Origin: Branchiostoma floridae
Taxonomy: Eukaryota; Chordata; Leptocardii; Amphioxiformes; Branchiostomatidae
Direction: 5' to 3'
Assembly (NCBI RefSeq): GCF_000003815.2
Contig: NC_049995.1
Location: forward strand, 11,592,094-11,623,872
DNA length: 31,779 nt
This document shows, piece by piece, positions 29,251-31,779 of this stretch. A program made the position numbers and the translations under genes. The notes under the pieces were generated by a model. The model saw only the letters and a program-made list of their open reading frames with translations, did not search any database and was not told where the DNA came from. How positions within the stretch are numbered: position 1 is the first letter of the stretch; the number at the start of each line of letters is the position of its first letter.

Positions 29251-29585
29251 GCCGGAGAAATGTGAAAATAACTATGCTAGGTAAACTTTTTACGCTGATT
29301 TAGAAAATGCTATCAAAATTGCCATACAGGGCGCCAATTAAGAGATATTTGTTTCTAAACATGCCACATCTGTTACCGAAAGTAGTGTGGGCCTCCCTAT
29401 AAAATTAATAATAATAATCATATGGTGAGAGTAAACTTGGAATATTAGCAGTTCACTAAAGCTTAGATTGCATATTTGAACATTAACAATTCGTTTGAAT
29501 ATGTTATAGAGATTTACAACTTTTACGGATACATTTAACCAAGAGATGTTCAGAAGCACTATTGTAGACGTCATTCCAAAGAAGC
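29251..29585. other. Non-coding, no feature recognised
   Basis: AT-rich sequence between the CpG-rich region and the 45-bp array, with a short (AAT)n patch near 29404-29418. Confidence 0.35.
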
Positions 29586-30580
29586 TGATAGCCTGGCACA
29601 GAATATATCGTAAGGCCAATGATCTGAAATAGCCTTGAACAGGACTGACAGCGTGGCCATTAAAAATTAACGATATAGTATGTAACACACGTAAACGGAA
29701 ATGGCATTGAACAAGCCTGACTGTGTGGTGAATCAAAATGATCAAATAGCCTGGAACACGTTTTGCTTCTAGGACATTCGTAATGAACAGAAATAGCCTG
29801 AACATGTTGGTATTACGAAAGAATTGACATCCTGGAACGAACATGACAGTGTGTGGAACTGATAGCCTGGAACAGGCCTGACTGTGTGGCCATTTAGAGG
29901 GAACTGATATGATAGCCTGGAACAGGCCTGTCTGTGTGGCCATTCAGAAGGAACTGATAGCCTGGAACAGGCCTGACTGCGTGGCCATTCAAAAGGAACT
30001 GATAGCCTGGAACAGGCCTGACTACGTGGCCATTCAAAAGGAACTCATAGCCTGGAACAGGCCTGACTGTGTGGTCATTCAGAGGAAACTGATAGCCTGG
30101 AACAGGCCTGACTGTGTGATCATTCAGAGGGAACTGATAGCCTGGAACAGGCCTGACTGTGTGGCCATTCAGAAGGAACTGATAGCCTGGAACAGGCCTG
30201 ACTGTGTGGCCATTCAGAAGGAACTGATAGCCTGTAACAGGCTTGACTGTGTGATAAATCATTGAGAACTGATAGCCTGGAACAGGCCTGATTGTGTGAC
30301 TATTCACAGGAAACTGATAGACTGGAACAGGCCTGACTGTGTGGTCATTCAGAGAGAACTGATAGTCTGGAACAGGCCTGGCTGCCGGGCATATCCAGAA
30401 GCTACATGTTCTTGTAGCTTGTCATGGCCCAGAACGTGCAGCTGTTCAAAAGGAACTGGAAATCTGGAACGGATCTGATAGACTGGAACAGGCCTGACCG
30501 TGGGACAATTTATACTGATAGCCTGTAACAGGCCTGGCCACGCGGCCTTTCAACAGGCCTACTGATAACCGGGAACAACA
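29586..30580 (+). repeat. 45-bp minisatellite with a palindromic core
   Basis: The unit is GATAGCCTGGAACAGGCCTG, ACTGTGTGGCCATTCAGAAG, GAACT. Well-kept copies start at 29861, 29911, 29956, 30001, 30046, 30091, 30136, 30181, 30226, 30271, 30316 and 30361. One step is 50 bp and the rest are exactly 45. Diverged copies extend to about 29590 on the left and 30580 on the right. Each unit centre carries GCCTG-GAA-CAGGC, a short inverted repeat. The period is 15 codons and the unit is open on both strands, so the long opposing frames (137 and 118 aa) are side effects. Confidence 0.92.
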
Positions 30581-31779
30581 TAGACTCGAACATTAATGAT
30601 TACATGGATATCATATCATTTTGTTCACATCAACATTATCGTATATTGTATTGTCATTGTTGTATGACTTTATTGCGTGATGAAAATCTGTGTGTTTCAT
30701 ATCATTACACATTAATAAAAAATCAATTCTTCGGATTTTAACCGGAACTCGCTAATCCCATAGTGATCTGGGGTCAAAATTACAAATAACATGTTTAAAG
30801 TAATGTATACATCTGTAGAATCTTGTCTCATTTTCTCTATGTATTGTATTGTATGGTCGTTTCGTGTAAATTGTATGCTATACTGAATCTAATTATTGTA
30901 GAAAAAGCAAATGTGAATACATCCAATTTCGAAAGATTAGAAGCATGTAATAAATTGTAGTATGAAGTGTTCAACTTGGTAAATGACATTGTGGAAAAAC
31001 TAAACTTTACGTAACCAACACCAAATTTTTAGCCGACCCCGTCAGCCTTGTTCACGGAATGTAATAAATTGTACTTAGTGGAAACCTAAGTGTCTATTTT
31101 TGTATTGTATTTGAATGTATCAATTAATGAATGAGCGAACAAACGAATCAAGGGAAGAATGATTGGCTCATTAAATGAACGAACAAATGAATGAAATAGG
31201 AAAAGCACCCTTGCCTTCTTTGTATCAATATTTTTCAGACCATGTAGCAGCGTCCTCTGCCGATCTATATGTAAAGTCAACGCAAAACGTACTATTGTTG
31301 CTCGTTACAGATATATCGCTGGAGGGCACAACTGTGTAGTCTTTATTGTGTTGCTCAGCACAACCATACGTCAACAGTAGGAAACGAAGCGTCAAGAAGA
31401 GTAATGATGCCGTGATCTGATTTCTAGTAGACGCATGTAGCTACGTAACGTTTTTGCTAGACAGTTAAAACTTGAAAGGGAGTTTATTTTAGTAATTGAT
31501 ACCAGCACGTTGTTCGTGACAAATGCCACCGCGCAACTGTACTACTTCGCCCATAGAAAAGTATGACGCTGCACTTTGGAGCAATATCGCAAGAGGCCAC
31601 TGCTGTGCGGCCTGCTTTGGGTTGTTCAACAGGTGTTAATCAGGTTGACGATCAATTTGCTTTCTGATAGAACAGTTATCGTCTAGATTGAAAACATAAC
31701 TGTACGCTAGGCCATATCTCTAATGTCGCTGGATTTTTAATTCTATAGGGTGACGCAGCACTCATTGACAGATAATTTT
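30581..31779. other. Non-coding right end of the window
   Basis: AT-rich. AATAAA hexamers occur at 30714 and in TGTAATAAATTGTA strings near 30947 and 31060. GAACGAACAAATGAATGAA-like runs lie near 31133-31195. A CTCF-like ATCGCAAGAGGCCACTGCTG at 31586-31605 resembles the one at 25769. No gene is supported. Confidence 0.35.

Noticed and set aside
29338-30478. Repeat-protein frames on both strands (201, 137 and 118 aa)
   Set aside because: By-products of the 45-bp minisatellite. Opposing frames are equally open and there is no start or splice context.

Overview
The window looks like 31.8 kb of an invertebrate animal genome, most likely a lancelet (Branchiostoma); that assignment is inference. 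The support is large AT-rich non-coding stretches, CA and CAAA microsatellites, many minisatellites and foldback elements, a compact C2H2 zinc-finger gene of the animal TGEKP-linker type, and an intronless leucine-rich-repeat (LRR) receptor with a tyrosine-rich tail. Nothing bacterial is visible (no operons, ribosome binding sites or CRISPR). An assembly gap of 645 N interrupts the sequence at 19043-19687.

Layout. 1-430: possible last exon and 3' UTR of a gene entering from the left. 430-3360: non-coding, with one foldback element and a 280-bp-spaced duplication. 3367-4300, minus strand: a compact intronless gene for an unrecognised 265-aa protein, with CCAAT and TATA-like boxes just upstream and a textbook histone-type 3' stem-loop plus ACCCA just after the stop. 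This is the most unusual item here. 4365-6180: a 75-bp-type tandem array with one outlying copy. 6450-6561: a near-perfect 47-bp-arm foldback. 7549-8642, minus strand: a C2H2 zinc-finger gene with eight intact fingers followed by three decayed fingers beyond a premature stop. 9509-10457: an element with terminal inverted repeats (TIRs), a 5-bp target duplication and four internal 200-bp units. 11140-12790: apparent nested transposons, a C-tract element with iterated ends sitting in what may be a pogo/Tigger-like remnant. 13352-14725: CA microsatellite, a 473-bp-spaced duplication and two related palindromic MITE-like elements.

15498-19042 holds the receptor locus: a 37-bp minisatellite with higher-order (ABCB-ABCD) structure, a TATA-type core promoter about 120 bp downstream, and a single long exon coding for a signal peptide, about six LRRs, a second ectodomain, a transmembrane helix and a cytoplasmic tail with duplicated Tyr/Trp and NPXY-like motifs. 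Its C-terminus is lost in the gap. 19970-21925 is a 105-bp satellite. 21926-31779 has no gene that I can support firmly. It holds a 66-bp array carrying splice-donor consensus in every unit, a second foldback related to the one at 6450, a LINE-like 3' tail, a 36-bp array with clustered AP-1-like sites, a 190-bp tandem duplication, a CpG-rich promoter-like segment at 28740-29250, and a 45-bp palindrome-bearing minisatellite.

There is no sign that the three protein genes act together. They are unrelated genes in a repeat-rich neighbourhood. All family assignments come from reading the sequence; no search was run.
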